Assembly (NCBI GenBank): GCA_023100825.1
Contig: CP095846.1
Coordinates: 4,030,001 to 4,094,000, forward strand
DNA: 64,000 nucleotides
Direction of reading: 5' to 3'
Source of the DNA: Nocardioidaceae bacterium SCSIO 66511
GTDB taxonomy: Bacteria; Actinomycetota; Actinomycetes; Propionibacteriales; Nocardioidaceae
Position 1 is the stretch's first letter. Each line of letters starts with the position of its first letter. Below the pieces are notes generated by a model, which saw only the letters and a program-made list of their open reading frames with translations, was not told the origin of the DNA and did no database searches. Shown in pieces: positions 33,192 to 42,137 of this stretch. The position numbers and the translations under genes are program-made.

Positions 33192-34504
33192 CCGACAGCG
33201 ACGAGTGGCGCAACTGGGCCGACTCCGCATCGTGCCAACCCGACATGATCGCCTATCCGAGCTCGGCCGCAGAGGTGTCCGACCTCGTACGCAACGCCGC
33301 CCGCCACCATCAACAGGTCAAAGCCGTCGGGTCCGGTCACTCGTTCACACCGATCGCACTCACCGACGGGGTTCTGCTCGACCTGAACGATCTCGACGAC
33401 CTCATCGGCGTCGACCACCTCCGCAACCGCGTCACCGTCGGCGCAGGCATGACCCTCGCTCGCCTCAACGCACATCTGCACAAGCACGGTCTCGCCCTGC
33501 CGAACCTCGGCGACATCGACCACCAGACGATCTCGGGGGCAGTGAGCACGGGTACGCACGGCACGGGCGGTGCCCTGCACGGCATCGCGAAAGCGATCGT
33601 CGGACTCGAGATGGTGTACGCCGATGGCAGCATCGGCCAGATCGGCGAGGACGACGGCGAGGTCTTCGACGCCGCCCGGGTCGGCCTCGGCGCCCTCGGC
33701 ATCGTCACTGCCGTCACGTTGCAATGCGTACCGGCGTTTCTGCTGCATGCACACGAGGGCCCGATGTCGCTTGCCGACGTGCTCGGTGACCTCGATGCGT
33801 TCGTCGATGGCAACGACCATTTCGAGTTCTACTGGTTTCCGCACACCGAGCAGACGATGACCAAACGCAACAACCGCGTCGATGACGGTACGGAACGCAA
33901 GCCCGTCGGGCGTATCCGCGGGTTCGTCGACGACGAACTCCTCAGCAACACCGCTTTCGAGGTGCTCAACCGGGTCGCCACTCGCCGCCGTCGCATCGTG
34001 CCGAGACTCAACCGCCTGTCCAGTAAGGCATTGTCCGAACGCCAGTTCACCGACGACTCCTTCCGGGTGTTCTGTTCTCCCCGCCGCGTACGGTTCCGCG
34101 AGATGGAGTACGCAGTGCCGCGCGAGCGACTTCCGGAAGTGCTCACCGATGTGAAGTCATGGATCGAGAAGCACGACGAGCTCATCTCGTTTCCGATCGA
34201 GGTGCGGTTCACCGCTCCCGACGACATCTGGCTGTCGACCGGGTACGACCGCGCCAACGCGTACATCGCGGTACACCAGTACCACCGAATGGACTACGGC
34301 ACCTATTTCACCGGCGTAGAGGAGATCCTCAGTGCTGCCGCCGGGCGGCCACACTGGGGCAAGCTGCACACCCTCGGCGCCGCTGACCTACGTGAGCGCT
34401 ATCCACGCTTCGACGACTTCCTGGCCGTACGCGACAAGCTCGATCCCGAAGGCCTGTTCAGCAACGACTACCTCGACCGGGTGCTCGGCCCGCCGCGCAC
34501 ATGA
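33188..34504 (+). CDS. D-arabinono-1,4-lactone oxidase family FAD enzyme
   Basis: This 438-residue VAO/PCMH-fold flavoprotein has the covalent-FAD histidine in VGSGHSFTPIALTDGVLLDL near residue 45, and the GAVSTGTHGTGG diphosphate loop near 118. The C-terminal ALO domain ends HWGKLHTLGAADLRERYPRFDDF near 395, where HWGK is the family's active-site motif. It oxidises an aldonolactone or sugar alcohol with oxygen or a dye acceptor; mycobacterial relatives act on L-gulono-1,4-lactone. It is coupled by ATGA overlaps to the genes on both sides. Confidence 0.93.
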   Translation: MTDSDEWRNWADSASCQPDMIAYPSSAAEVSDLVRNAARHHQQVKAVGSGHSFTPIALTDGVLLDLNDLDDLIGVDHLRNRVTVGAGMTLARLNAHLHKHGLALPNLGDIDHQTISGAVSTGTHGTGGALHGIAKAIVGLEMVYADGSIGQIGEDDGEVFDAARVGLGALGIVTAVTLQCVPAFLLHAHEGPMSLADVLGDLDAFVDGNDHFEFYWFPHTEQTMTKRNNRVDDGTERKPVGRIRGFVDDELLSNTAFEVLNRVATRRRRIVPRLNRLSSKALSERQFTDDSFRVFCSPRRVRFREMEYAVPRERLPEVLTDVKSWIEKHDELISFPIEVRFTAPDDIWLSTGYDRANAYIAVHQYHRMDYGTYFTGVEEILSAAAGRPHWGKLHTLGAADLRERYPRFDDFLAVRDKLDPEGLFSNDYLDRVLGPPRT

Positions 34505-35712
34505 GCGTCCGCCTGAGGTCGACCCGCCCGGATCCGTCGCTGATCCGGCTGCCGTGGAGTGTTCCGCTGGCTGATTGGGATCCCGCGCTCGACGTCCCGC
34601 TCGCCCGCGGCATCTCCCGCCACGTCGTCCGGTTCGTACGCGCCGCCGACACGATCGTCGCGGTCAAGGAAACCCGAGAGTCCTTCGCCAACCGCGAGTA
34701 CGCACTGCTACGCAACCTCGACCGCATCGGCGTACCGGCCGTGAAGGCGGTCGCCGTCGTCACCGGCCGAGAGACACCGGAGGGCGAGCCGATCGAGCCC
34801 GCCCTGATAACCCGCGTGCTCCCCCAGTCGCTTCCGTACCGATCGTTGTTCGCCCACAAGCTGCGCGAGGACACCCTCGACCGAGTCATCGACGCCCTGG
34901 TCGTACTTCTCGTACGGCTGCACCTCGAGGGCTTTTACTGGGGTGACTGCTCGCTGTCGAACGTGCTCTTCCGGCGCAACACCGACGAGCTGGAGGCATA
35001 CCTCGTCGACGCCGAGACCGGCGAGCTGCATGATTCCCTGAGCGACGGCCAACGGGCTCACGACATCGACCTCCTGCGTACGAACGTCTTCGGCGAACTG
35101 CTCGATCTGCAGGCGGGCGGCATGCTCGGCGACGAAGACGACGCCATCGAGATCGTCGATCGCATCTCACAGCGGTACGAAGGTCTCTGGCAGGAGATCA
35201 CCGGCACCGAGGAGTTCGGCGTCGACGACATGTGGCGCATCCAGCGACGCATCGAGCGGCTGAACGAGCACGGCTTCGATGTCGAGGAGATCGACATCGT
35301 GACCGACTTCGACGGCGACTACGTACGCATCCAACCCAAGATTCTCGATGCCGGCCACCACTGCCGGCGGCTGCGCGGACTCACCGGGCTCGACGTACCC
35401 GACCGCCAAGCGCGGCGACTGCTCAACGACCTCGATGCGTACACCGCATCGCATGGTCTCGGCAACGAAGACCCGATGACGGTCGCGCACCAGTGGCTCA
35501 CCCAGATCTATCAACCGCTGGAAGAGATGATCCCCGACGAGTACGCCGATGTGATCGAGACCCCGCAGGTGTTCCACGACGTGCTCGTGCACCGGTGGGG
35601 TCTGTCGGAGAAGGCCGGCCACGAGGTCGACTTCTTCGAGACCGCGCGGTCGTACATCGACAACGAACTGCCGGCCACCGTCGCGACGTTGCGCGCCGCG
35701 GCATCGAGCTGA
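34501..35712 (+). CDS. DUF4032 domain protein, kinase-like fold
   Basis: This 403-residue protein has a kinase-like N-terminal half. A Lys in IVAVKETRESFANREYALL resembles the ATP lysine, with a Glu following. HLEGFYWGDCSLSNVLF near 140 matches a catalytic loop with Asp and Asn, and AYLVDAETGEL is a DxE/DFG-like element. The C-terminal half (from about residue 205) is the DUF4032 region. It has been grouped with lipopolysaccharide-kinase-like proteins; no substrate is known. It is the third gene of the aldolase-oxidase operon, starting inside the previous stop (ATGA). Confidence 0.87.
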   Translation: MSVRLRSTRPDPSLIRLPWSVPLADWDPALDVPLARGISRHVVRFVRAADTIVAVKETRESFANREYALLRNLDRIGVPAVKAVAVVTGRETPEGEPIEPALITRVLPQSLPYRSLFAHKLREDTLDRVIDALVVLLVRLHLEGFYWGDCSLSNVLFRRNTDELEAYLVDAETGELHDSLSDGQRAHDIDLLRTNVFGELLDLQAGGMLGDEDDAIEIVDRISQRYEGLWQEITGTEEFGVDDMWRIQRRIERLNEHGFDVEEIDIVTDFDGDYVRIQPKILDAGHHCRRLRGLTGLDVPDRQARRLLNDLDAYTASHGLGNEDPMTVAHQWLTQIYQPLEEMIPDEYADVIETPQVFHDVLVHRWGLSEKAGHEVDFFETARSYIDNELPATVATLRAAASS

Positions 35713-35725
35713 CCCGCCCGGTCGG

Positions 35726-36271
35726 CTACGCCGTCAACCGGGCGACCTCGCGGGCAAGGATCTTCGCCCGCGACTCCGGCGTGCGCGCCTTGAGCAGCGG
35801 CAAGATCACCGCGTACCTCTCGGATCTTCCGAGCCTGTCGAACACTGCATGCGCGGTCGGGTTCTCCGAGAGCGCCTCGGCGAGGTCCGCGGGAACTTGC
35901 GCCGTACGCTGCGACTCGTACGCGGAGTCCCAGCGCCCGTCGGCCTTGGCTGCAGCTACCTCGGCCACTCCCGCTGGTCGCATCCGGCCGGCTGCGCTGA
36001 GGGCCGCGACCTTCTCGACGTTGACCTTCGACCATGAGCTGGTCTTGCGCCGGCGCGAGTACCGCTGCAGGAACGAATCGTCGTCGTACGCACGCCGTTG
36101 GCCGTCTATCCAGCCGAAGCTGAGCGCGCCGTCGAGTGCGTCGGCGATACGGATGAGCGGCAGACCCGAGTGTCGTTTGGCGATGCGCAGCCAAGCCTCG
36201 GCCCGGTCGGCGTGGTGCGTGTCGAGCCACGCCTCCCATTCGGCGGTGTCGCGGAACTCGAGAATGTCCAT
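35726..36271 (-). CDS. YdeI/OmpD-associated family protein
   Basis: This 181-residue protein begins with FRDTAEWEAWLDTHHADRAEAWLRIAKR, then DALDGALSFGWIDGQRRAYDDDSFLQRYSRRRKTSSWSKVN (spanning residues about 44-85), and LKARTPESRAKILAREVARL at the C terminus, the usual bacteriocin-protection/YdeI layout. The biochemical role of the family is unknown. It starts one base from the stop of the VOC gene and is probably co-transcribed with it; it is convergent with the DUF4032 gene, only 13 bases apart. Confidence 0.9.
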   Translation of the reverse strand: MDILEFRDTAEWEAWLDTHHADRAEAWLRIAKRHSGLPLIRIADALDGALSFGWIDGQRRAYDDDSFLQRYSRRRKTSSWSKVNVEKVAALSAAGRMRPAGVAEVAAAKADGRWDSAYESQRTAQVPADLAEALSENPTAHAVFDRLGRSERYAVILPLLKARTPESRAKILAREVARLTA

Positions 36272-36272
36272 G

Positions 36273-36692
36273 TCAGCGGCCCGCTTCGAGCATCTCGAGG
36301 TAGTGCGGGTTAGTCATCAGGCCGAGAACATTCCCGAACGGGTCGACCACCGATGCGGTGACGAAGCCGGTGTCGCCGCGCGGCGTAACCGGCTCGTACT
36401 CGCGGGCGCCCATCGTCAGGCTCCGCTCGACCGTGCCCGCCAGATCGTCGACATGCCAGTGCATGATGGCACCGCCCGGCTGAGTCGCGGCACCCGCCGG
36501 TGCGAACCTGCGGTCGATGATGCCGAGCTCGGCCTGATGGTCGCCGATGCGGAATTCGATGTACGCCGGTCGCCCATCGGGTCCGGACTGTTCGAAGTAC
36601 GGCTCGATGCCCAGGAACTCGGTGTACCAGGCGGCTGCGGCCGGCACATCGTCGGCCCAGATGTTCAAGGTGGCGAATCCGCGTAGCGTCAT
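36273..36692 (-). CDS. VOC (glyoxalase/bleomycin resistance/dioxygenase) superfamily protein
   Basis: This 139-residue protein has two beta-alpha-beta-beta-beta repeats. The first is LNIWADDVPAAAAWYTEFLGIEPYFEQ, the second MHWHVDDLAGTVERSLTMGAREYEP, ending FVTASVVDPFGNVLGLMTNPHY with the C-terminal metal-side Asp-Pro-Phe-Gly-Asn turn. VOC proteins include glyoxalases and antibiotic-binding proteins; a Glu/His metal set is only partly apparent. A GAGGAGAGG ribosome site precedes the ATG. It is divergent from the VWA lipoprotein gene. Confidence 0.9.
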   Translation of the reverse strand: MTLRGFATLNIWADDVPAAAAWYTEFLGIEPYFEQSGPDGRPAYIEFRIGDHQAELGIIDRRFAPAGAATQPGGAIMHWHVDDLAGTVERSLTMGAREYEPVTPRGDTGFVTASVVDPFGNVLGLMTNPHYLEMLEAGR

Positions 36693-36811
36693 GATCGATG
36701 TCCTCTCCTCGTTGTACGAATGAACCTAGTACCCCCTCTTGCCAAGAACTGTCCTAATTGATTCTCGGCTGAGGGACGGAACCGCCCACGACACTCGTAC
36801 GTCCGACCCGC

Positions 36812-38482
36812 ATGAGACGCCAACTGACGACCGCAGCCATCGCCGCGCTCCTCGCCGCGACCGCGTGCAGCAACGCGTCCGACGACACCGACCCCGATCG
36901 GCCAGACATCGATGCGCGGGCCTACTACGAGAGTTATCAGGAAGATGCGGACGACGACGCCGCCGGCGGAATGACGTTCGATTCCGCTCCCCAACGCACC
37001 GACAGCGCAGCACCTGACGGAGCTCGGCCGGACAGCGAACCAGAGCAAATCGTGCCGTGCAACGACTGCGGCCCACTTCCGCCGCACCACGAACCCCCGA
37101 TCACCGCCGGCAACAACTTCGATGACGCCGGCACGAGCCCCGTCGTCGCCACTCGGCAGCAGCCGAAGTCGACTTTCGGGCTCGATGTCGACACCGGGTC
37201 GTACCGAATCGCCCAGCATCTACTCGAGCAAGACGTGCTACCTCCGAAGGCGTCGATCCGCCCGGAAGAGTGGATAAACGCGTACGACTACGGTGATTCC
37301 GACCCGAAGGACTCCGACCTCGGCGTGCTCGCCGAGACGGCCGCCGACTCCGACACCCGCACGCAACTGATGCGAGTAGCAGTGGGTGCGCGCGACTTGG
37401 CCGACAGCGAGCGGCCGCCGGCCTCGCTCACGTTCGTGGTCGACACGTCGAGCTCGATGGACATCCGCGAGCGACTCGGTCTCGTCAAATCGTCACTAGC
37501 CTTGCTGGCTGAGAATCTGCAGCCCGACGACAAGATCGCGATCGTCACCTACGACGACAAGGCGCGCGGCATCCTCGAGCCAACGCCGGTCGCCGAATCC
37601 GACAAGATCCTCAACGCTATCGACGACCTCGAGCCCGGTGGCGGCACGAACCTCGAGGCAGGGGTGAAGCTCGGGTACGAGTACGCGTCACGATCTGCCG
37701 ACAAGGCCGGGATCAACAGCGTCATCCTCGCTTCCGATGGAGTAGCGAACATCGGACTCACCAAACCGGATCGCCTTGCCAACAAGGTGAGTGCGGCCGC
37801 TGCCGACTCAGACATCCACCTCGTCACCGTCGGATACGGCATGGGCAACTACAACGACGATCTGATGGAGCAGCTGGCCGACAAGGGTCAGGGCTTCTAC
37901 TCGTACGTCAGCACGTTCAAGGAGGCCCGTCAGTTGTTCGCTGAGGACCTCACCGGCACCCTCAGCGTGGCCGCGAAAGACGCGAAGGCGCAGGTGGAGT
38001 TCGATCCCGAGAACGTCGAGTCGTACCGGCTGATCGGGTATGAGAATCGCGCGATGTCGGATCAGGAGTTCGACGACAAGTCGGCTGATGCCGGCGAGAT
38101 CGGATTCGGCATGGACACGACCGCGCTCTACGAGGTGACGCCTGCCGACAACGTCGAGCCGAATGCGCCACTGGGCAAGGCGACCGTACGCTGGCAGTCC
38201 GCCTCCGAAGGGTCGCAGGAGGAGGTGTCGACCGAGCTCCGGATGCCCGGCGCTTCAGCCGCACCGTCCGACGCACTTCGGCTGTCGAGCACCGTTGCGG
38301 AGTTTGCGGAGACGCTCAAACACGAGCAGGGCAAGAAGTCTCTCGACAAGCACCTGCGCGCACTGCAGAGCACGGCCAAGTCACTGGCAGCCGACGACAT
38401 CTCCGGTGCTGACGAGCTGGCGGACCTCATCGGCCAAGCCATCGAGGCGCATCCGACTGGCGGGCCGTACGAGATCCAGTGA
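36812..38482 (+). CDS. VWA domain lipoprotein, YfbK-type (von Willebrand factor A and DUF3520)
   Basis: This 556-residue protein begins with a lipoprotein signal (AAIAALLAATAC, lipid-modified Cys near 19) and an acidic disordered stretch to about 130. The YfbK N-terminal region follows (STFGLDVDTGSYRIAQHLL and SIRPEEWINAYDY). The VWA domain carries an intact MIDAS: VVDTSSSMDIRERLGLVK near 210, with GTNLEAGVKLGYEYA and LASDGVANIG supplying the Thr and Asp. The DUF3520 end region contains LYEVTPADN. Such proteins are extracytoplasmic scaffolds of unknown partner. Its 3' end lies 8 bases before a perfect 19-base inverted repeat. Confidence 0.9.
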   Translation: MRRQLTTAAIAALLAATACSNASDDTDPDRPDIDARAYYESYQEDADDDAAGGMTFDSAPQRTDSAAPDGARPDSEPEQIVPCNDCGPLPPHHEPPITAGNNFDDAGTSPVVATRQQPKSTFGLDVDTGSYRIAQHLLEQDVLPPKASIRPEEWINAYDYGDSDPKDSDLGVLAETAADSDTRTQLMRVAVGARDLADSERPPASLTFVVDTSSSMDIRERLGLVKSSLALLAENLQPDDKIAIVTYDDKARGILEPTPVAESDKILNAIDDLEPGGGTNLEAGVKLGYEYASRSADKAGINSVILASDGVANIGLTKPDRLANKVSAAAADSDIHLVTVGYGMGNYNDDLMEQLADKGQGFYSYVSTFKEARQLFAEDLTGTLSVAAKDAKAQVEFDPENVESYRLIGYENRAMSDQEFDDKSADAGEIGFGMDTTALYEVTPADNVEPNAPLGKATVRWQSASEGSQEEVSTELRMPGASAAPSDALRLSSTVAEFAETLKHEQGKKSLDKHLRALQSTAKSLAADDISGADELADLIGQAIEAHPTGGPYEIQ

Positions 38483-38490
38483 CTGCTCTT

Positions 38491-38554
38491 GCAGAGTTCG
38501 CGGACTTTTGGGTGTTGGCGCGTACGTGCAGCCCTAAAAGTCCGCGAACTCTGC
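38491..38554. repeat. Perfect 19-base inverted repeat between convergent genes
   Basis: GCAGAGTTCGCGGACTTTT (38491-38509) pairs without mismatch with its complement at 38536-38554 around a 26-base loop. The right arm touches the stop codon of the acyl-CoA dehydrogenase gene at 38555. Likely a bidirectional terminator; its sequence differs from the repeat family at 15731 and 50138, although the placement is the same. Confidence 0.7.
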
Positions 38555-39697
38555 TCAGCGGAGCAGGTCGCGAGCGATCACCATGCGCTGGATCTGGTTC
38601 GTGCCCTCGAAGATCTGGGTCACCTTGGCTTCACGCATGTACCGCTCGACCGGGAACTCCCGGGTGTATCCGTACCCGCCGAACACCTGCACGGCATCGG
38701 TCGTCACCTTCATCGCAGCGTCGGTCGCGACGAGCTTCGCGATCGAAGCCTGTCGGCTGAACGGCCGGTCGGCGTCACGCAGCCGGGCCGCAAACAGGTA
38801 CGCAGCACGGGCCGACTCGGTCGCCGCAGCCATATCGGCGAGCAGGAATTGCAGCCCCTGGAAGTCGCCGATCGTACGCCCGAACTGGCTGCGCTCCCCC
38901 GCGTACCGGGTGGCCGCGTCGAGTGCCGCCTGCGCGAGCCCGGTCGCACAGGCGGCAATACCGAGACGCCCGGAGTCCAACGCACCAAGGGCGATGCGCA
39001 TCCCGTCACCCTCGGCGCCGATGAGCCGCGAAGCCGGTATGGACGCATCGTCGAACAACACCTGCGTCGTGGTCGAAGCGGTCAGGCCCATCTTCTTCTC
39101 GGGTGCGCCGAAGCTCAGCCCGTCGGTGTCGGACGGTACGTAGAACGCACTGATGCCCGACGTACGATCAGCGCCCGTGCGTACGAAGGACAGGTAGAAG
39201 TCGGCCTGACTGCCGTGGGTGATCCACGCCTTCGCGCCGTTGAGTACGTACGAGTCTCCGACACGCATCGCCTTGGTGGTCATGCCCGCGACGTCCGAAC
39301 CCGCCTGCGGCTCCGACAGGCAGTACGCCCCGAGCATCTCGCCGCCGAGCAACCCGGGGAGCAACTCCGCCCGCTGCTCGTCCGTGCCGTACCTGGCGAT
39401 CGCCGATGTCGCCAGCGAGTGCACCGACGTGCCGACGCCGATCGACATCGACACGGCGGCGATCTCTTCGAGCACCTGTAGGTACACCTCGTACGGTTGG
39501 TCGCCGCCGCCGTACTCCTCCGGGTACGGGAGCCCGAGCAATCCGGCCTTGCCGAGCAGGGCGAAGTGGTCGCGCGGGAAGCGCTCGGATGCCTCGTCCT
39601 CGGCAACCCGCGGCGCAATCTGCTCGGCACAGATCGCCCGTGTGAGCTCGATCAGGTCGTACGCCTCGGGCGTAGGAAGAAGTCGCTCTACGGTCAT
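38555..39697 (-). CDS. Acyl-CoA dehydrogenase
   Basis: This 380-residue FAD enzyme introduces the alpha-beta double bond in acyl-CoA and passes electrons to ETF. Features are YCLSEPQAGSDVAGMTTKA near 125, WITHGSQADFYLSFVRT, the FAD-binding VQVFGGYGYTREFPVERYMREAK near 335, and the catalytic base Glu in QIFEGTNQIQRMVIAR near 362. It lies 47 bases beyond the CoA-ligase gene and completes a ligase-dehydrogenase-hydratase set with a sodium symporter. Chain-length preference cannot be read from the sequence. Confidence 0.94.
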   Translation of the reverse strand: MTVERLLPTPEAYDLIELTRAICAEQIAPRVAEDEASERFPRDHFALLGKAGLLGLPYPEEYGGGDQPYEVYLQVLEEIAAVSMSIGVGTSVHSLATSAIARYGTDEQRAELLPGLLGGEMLGAYCLSEPQAGSDVAGMTTKAMRVGDSYVLNGAKAWITHGSQADFYLSFVRTGADRTSGISAFYVPSDTDGLSFGAPEKKMGLTASTTTQVLFDDASIPASRLIGAEGDGMRIALGALDSGRLGIAACATGLAQAALDAATRYAGERSQFGRTIGDFQGLQFLLADMAAATESARAAYLFAARLRDADRPFSRQASIAKLVATDAAMKVTTDAVQVFGGYGYTREFPVERYMREAKVTQIFEGTNQIQRMVIARDLLR

Positions 39698-39744
39698 GCG
39701 CCCACAGTAACGGCCGTGCGTTCCAGCCGACCTGCGTTCGACGC

Positions 39745-41298
39745 CTACCGAACGCGCACCGCGCAGTCGATCGCATCGTCAAGACCGGTCGGTAGCCGGT
39801 GCTTGGCAATCCGCTGACTCGGCGTGAGCGGCATCTCGTCGATCAGCTTGACGTATCGCGGAACCTGGAATCGCGCCATTCGATCGATGCCCCATGCGCG
39901 TACTGCTTCGGGATCGAGCGCGCGGCCATCGGCGGCCGTGAGCAGAAGTAGCATCTCCTCCTCACCGACATCGGCGCTCACGCCGACCACCGCGCACCGA
40001 TCGACGTCGGGATGCTGCCCGAACACGTCCTCCACCTGCCAGGCGGACACGTTCTCCCCGCGTACTCGGACGCTGTCGCTCGCCCGCCCGCGGAAGTGCA
40101 GCCGGCCGGACTCATCCCACGCGCCGTGGTCGCCCGTTCGGAACCACTCGCCATCGCGGGCTTTGCTCGTGGCCTCGTCGTTTCCGAGGTAGCCGGCGGT
40201 TGTGAGCCCGGGGATGCGCCCGCGTACGAGAATTTCAGCGACAGTCCCAACAGACGGCTCCACCTGCCCATCGAGCCGCACGTCGAACCAGGGCACGGGC
40301 CGCCCGATGCCGCCCTCGCGCTCTCTGCGATTCACCGCCACGATGCTCGACGTCTCGGTCATGCCGTAGCACTCGTGCAACGAGAACCCGAACCGCTGCT
40401 CGCAGGCCTCCCATAGCGCCGGTGTCGCGCCCGCGCCCCAAGCGACGCGAACGCCATGACGACGTTCGGCCTCACTCTCCGGGAGCTGCAACAGGATCTG
40501 CAGGATTCCGCCGAGATAGTGCACATGCGTCGCGCCCACGCGGCACACGTCGTCCCAGAAGCGAGAAGCGCTGAAACGCGGAGCAAGCGCGAGATGCGAG
40601 TCGCTGTACAGCGGGACGAGCAACATCTGGGCGCCCCCGATGTGAAAGAGCGGCTCCCATACGTACAAGACGTCGCCCGGGCGTACGTCCGTCACATGGA
40701 TCGTGCCGATCGTCGAGGCCCGGAGCATCGTCTCGGACACCCGAACGCCCTTGGGCGGTCCGGTCGTTCCGGACGTGTACATCAATACGCTCGTATCGGG
40801 CACCGGATCCAGGGCGATGCCGTCGTCGATCCGCCAGATGCGAGCGTCGGCACCGGTCGGATCAGGAATCACCCGTCCGTCGTCGAGCGACGCACCGTGT
40901 CGCGATCTGCGCACCTCGTCGACGGACGTCACGATCGCCGACTCCGAAGTGGCAATGAGGTGACTCGCCCCGGAATCGGCCATCAGATGCTCCAGCGGAG
41001 CACCCTTGAGCTGGAGGTTCATCGGCACCCAGAGCGCGCCCCGACGCAGCACCGCGAAGATCGCGGCAGCGTGCAGGACAGTGGTGGGCAGCGAGATGGC
41101 GACTCTGGCCGAGCCGTCGACACCCGCAGCCGAAAGCGCTTCGGCAATCCGGTCGACGAGAGCGTCCATCTCCGCGACGGTGGTCGTCCGCCCCTGCTCG
41201 ACCGCGTACGGCCGTGCGGGATATGCGGCGGCATGCTCGCGGAGTCGGGCAGCAATGCTTGGCCCTCGAGCCAGTGCCTCGGCGTCGTCGATGGTCAC
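39745..41298 (-). CDS. Acyl-CoA synthetase, AMP-binding (CaiC-like)
   Basis: This 517-residue ANL-superfamily enzyme activates a carboxylate to its CoA thioester through an acyl-AMP. The P-loop LMYTSGTTGPPKGV is near 172, the aromatic/acyl-site motif LHECYGMTETSS near 315, the hinge-side RTGDHGAWDESGRLHFRGR near 400, and the C-terminal domain ends MPLTPSQRIAKHRL. Overall similarity to crotonobetaine/carnitine-CoA ligases is suggestive, not proof of that substrate. The GTG start at 41298 overlaps the hydratase stop by 4 bases. Confidence 0.9.
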   Translation of the reverse strand: MTIDDAEALARGPSIAARLREHAAAYPARPYAVEQGRTTTVAEMDALVDRIAEALSAAGVDGSARVAISLPTTVLHAAAIFAVLRRGALWVPMNLQLKGAPLEHLMADSGASHLIATSESAIVTSVDEVRRSRHGASLDDGRVIPDPTGADARIWRIDDGIALDPVPDTSVLMYTSGTTGPPKGVRVSETMLRASTIGTIHVTDVRPGDVLYVWEPLFHIGGAQMLLVPLYSDSHLALAPRFSASRFWDDVCRVGATHVHYLGGILQILLQLPESEAERRHGVRVAWGAGATPALWEACEQRFGFSLHECYGMTETSSIVAVNRREREGGIGRPVPWFDVRLDGQVEPSVGTVAEILVRGRIPGLTTAGYLGNDEATSKARDGEWFRTGDHGAWDESGRLHFRGRASDSVRVRGENVSAWQVEDVFGQHPDVDRCAVVGVSADVGEEEMLLLLTAADGRALDPEAVRAWGIDRMARFQVPRYVKLIDEMPLTPSQRIAKHRLPTGLDDAIDCAVRVR

Positions 41299-42065
41299 GC
41301 CTTCGCACCGTCCTTGGACCGGGCGAGGAACTGGTCAGCGGTGTTCTGCGGCTCTCCGCCCCCATACGCCTGCTTGTCGATCTCGAGGGCAGCTCGAAAC
41401 GCGTCGTCGAGGCCGGGCTTGAGCATCGTGTGCACATGGCGCTTGGTCATCTGGAACGCCAGCTTCGGCTGCGCGGCCAGCTCACCGGCAATGGCCATGC
41501 TTCGTGCCAGCACCTGTTCCTGCGGGCAGATCTCGGCGATCAACCCGAGCTGGTGCGCTTCCTCTGCCTCCATGAGCCGACCGCTCAGCATCAGCTCGGT
41601 GGTCTTGCTGTGCCCGAGGGACTGCCAGGTCAGATACATGCCGGTGATGCTGGGGATGCCGGACTTGACCTCCGGCTGACCGATCTTGACACCGGGATGA
41701 GCGACGCGGACATCGCAGACCAGCGCGAGCTGGTAGCCCGATCCGGCCGCGACGCCGTTCAGTGCAGCAACGATCGGCTTCGAGGTCGACAGCAAGGCGT
41801 CGTACAGGTCGGCGAATCCGTCGAGCCATCCTTCGACGCTGGCCTCGGTGAATCCGGCGACTTCCTTCAGATCCTGACCCGCGCAGAAGGCACGGTCGCC
41901 CTTGCCGGTGACAACGATGCCCTTGACCTCCGGGTCCGCATCGAATGCGCGAGCGCCCTCCGCGACCTGCCGCTGCATTTCCTGACTCCATGCATTGAGC
42001 GACTCGGGGGTATCGAGCGAAATGATGCCGCAGCCATCCACAACTTCCAGATGGACCTGACCCAT
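41295..42065 (-). CDS. Enoyl-CoA hydratase/isomerase family protein
   Basis: This 256-residue crotonase-fold enzyme has the oxyanion-hole segments FCAGQDLKEV near 64 and GVAAGSGYQLALVCDVRVA near 105. Of the two catalytic glutamates of classical hydratases, the one in GQPEVKSG near 138 is present, but the other, usually in GGGxEL, is Gln here (GSGYQL), so it may isomerise or hydrate by a variant mechanism. The ATG at 42065 is selected by GGAGG 7 bases upstream. It is coupled to the CoA-ligase gene downstream and follows the symporter gene by 72 bases. Confidence 0.91.
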   Translation of the reverse strand: MGQVHLEVVDGCGIISLDTPESLNAWSQEMQRQVAEGARAFDADPEVKGIVVTGKGDRAFCAGQDLKEVAGFTEASVEGWLDGFADLYDALLSTSKPIVAALNGVAAGSGYQLALVCDVRVAHPGVKIGQPEVKSGIPSITGMYLTWQSLGHSKTTELMLSGRLMEAEEAHQLGLIAEICPQEQVLARSMAIAGELAAQPKLAFQMTKRHVHTMLKPGLDDAFRAALEIDKQAYGGGEPQNTADQFLARSKDGAKA

Positions 42066-42137
42066 GGTTGTTCCTCCGTCTTCAGTGGGTTGATGTTGCA
42101 AACTTGATGACGCCTCGCAAGGGCGCGTGCCGGATGC

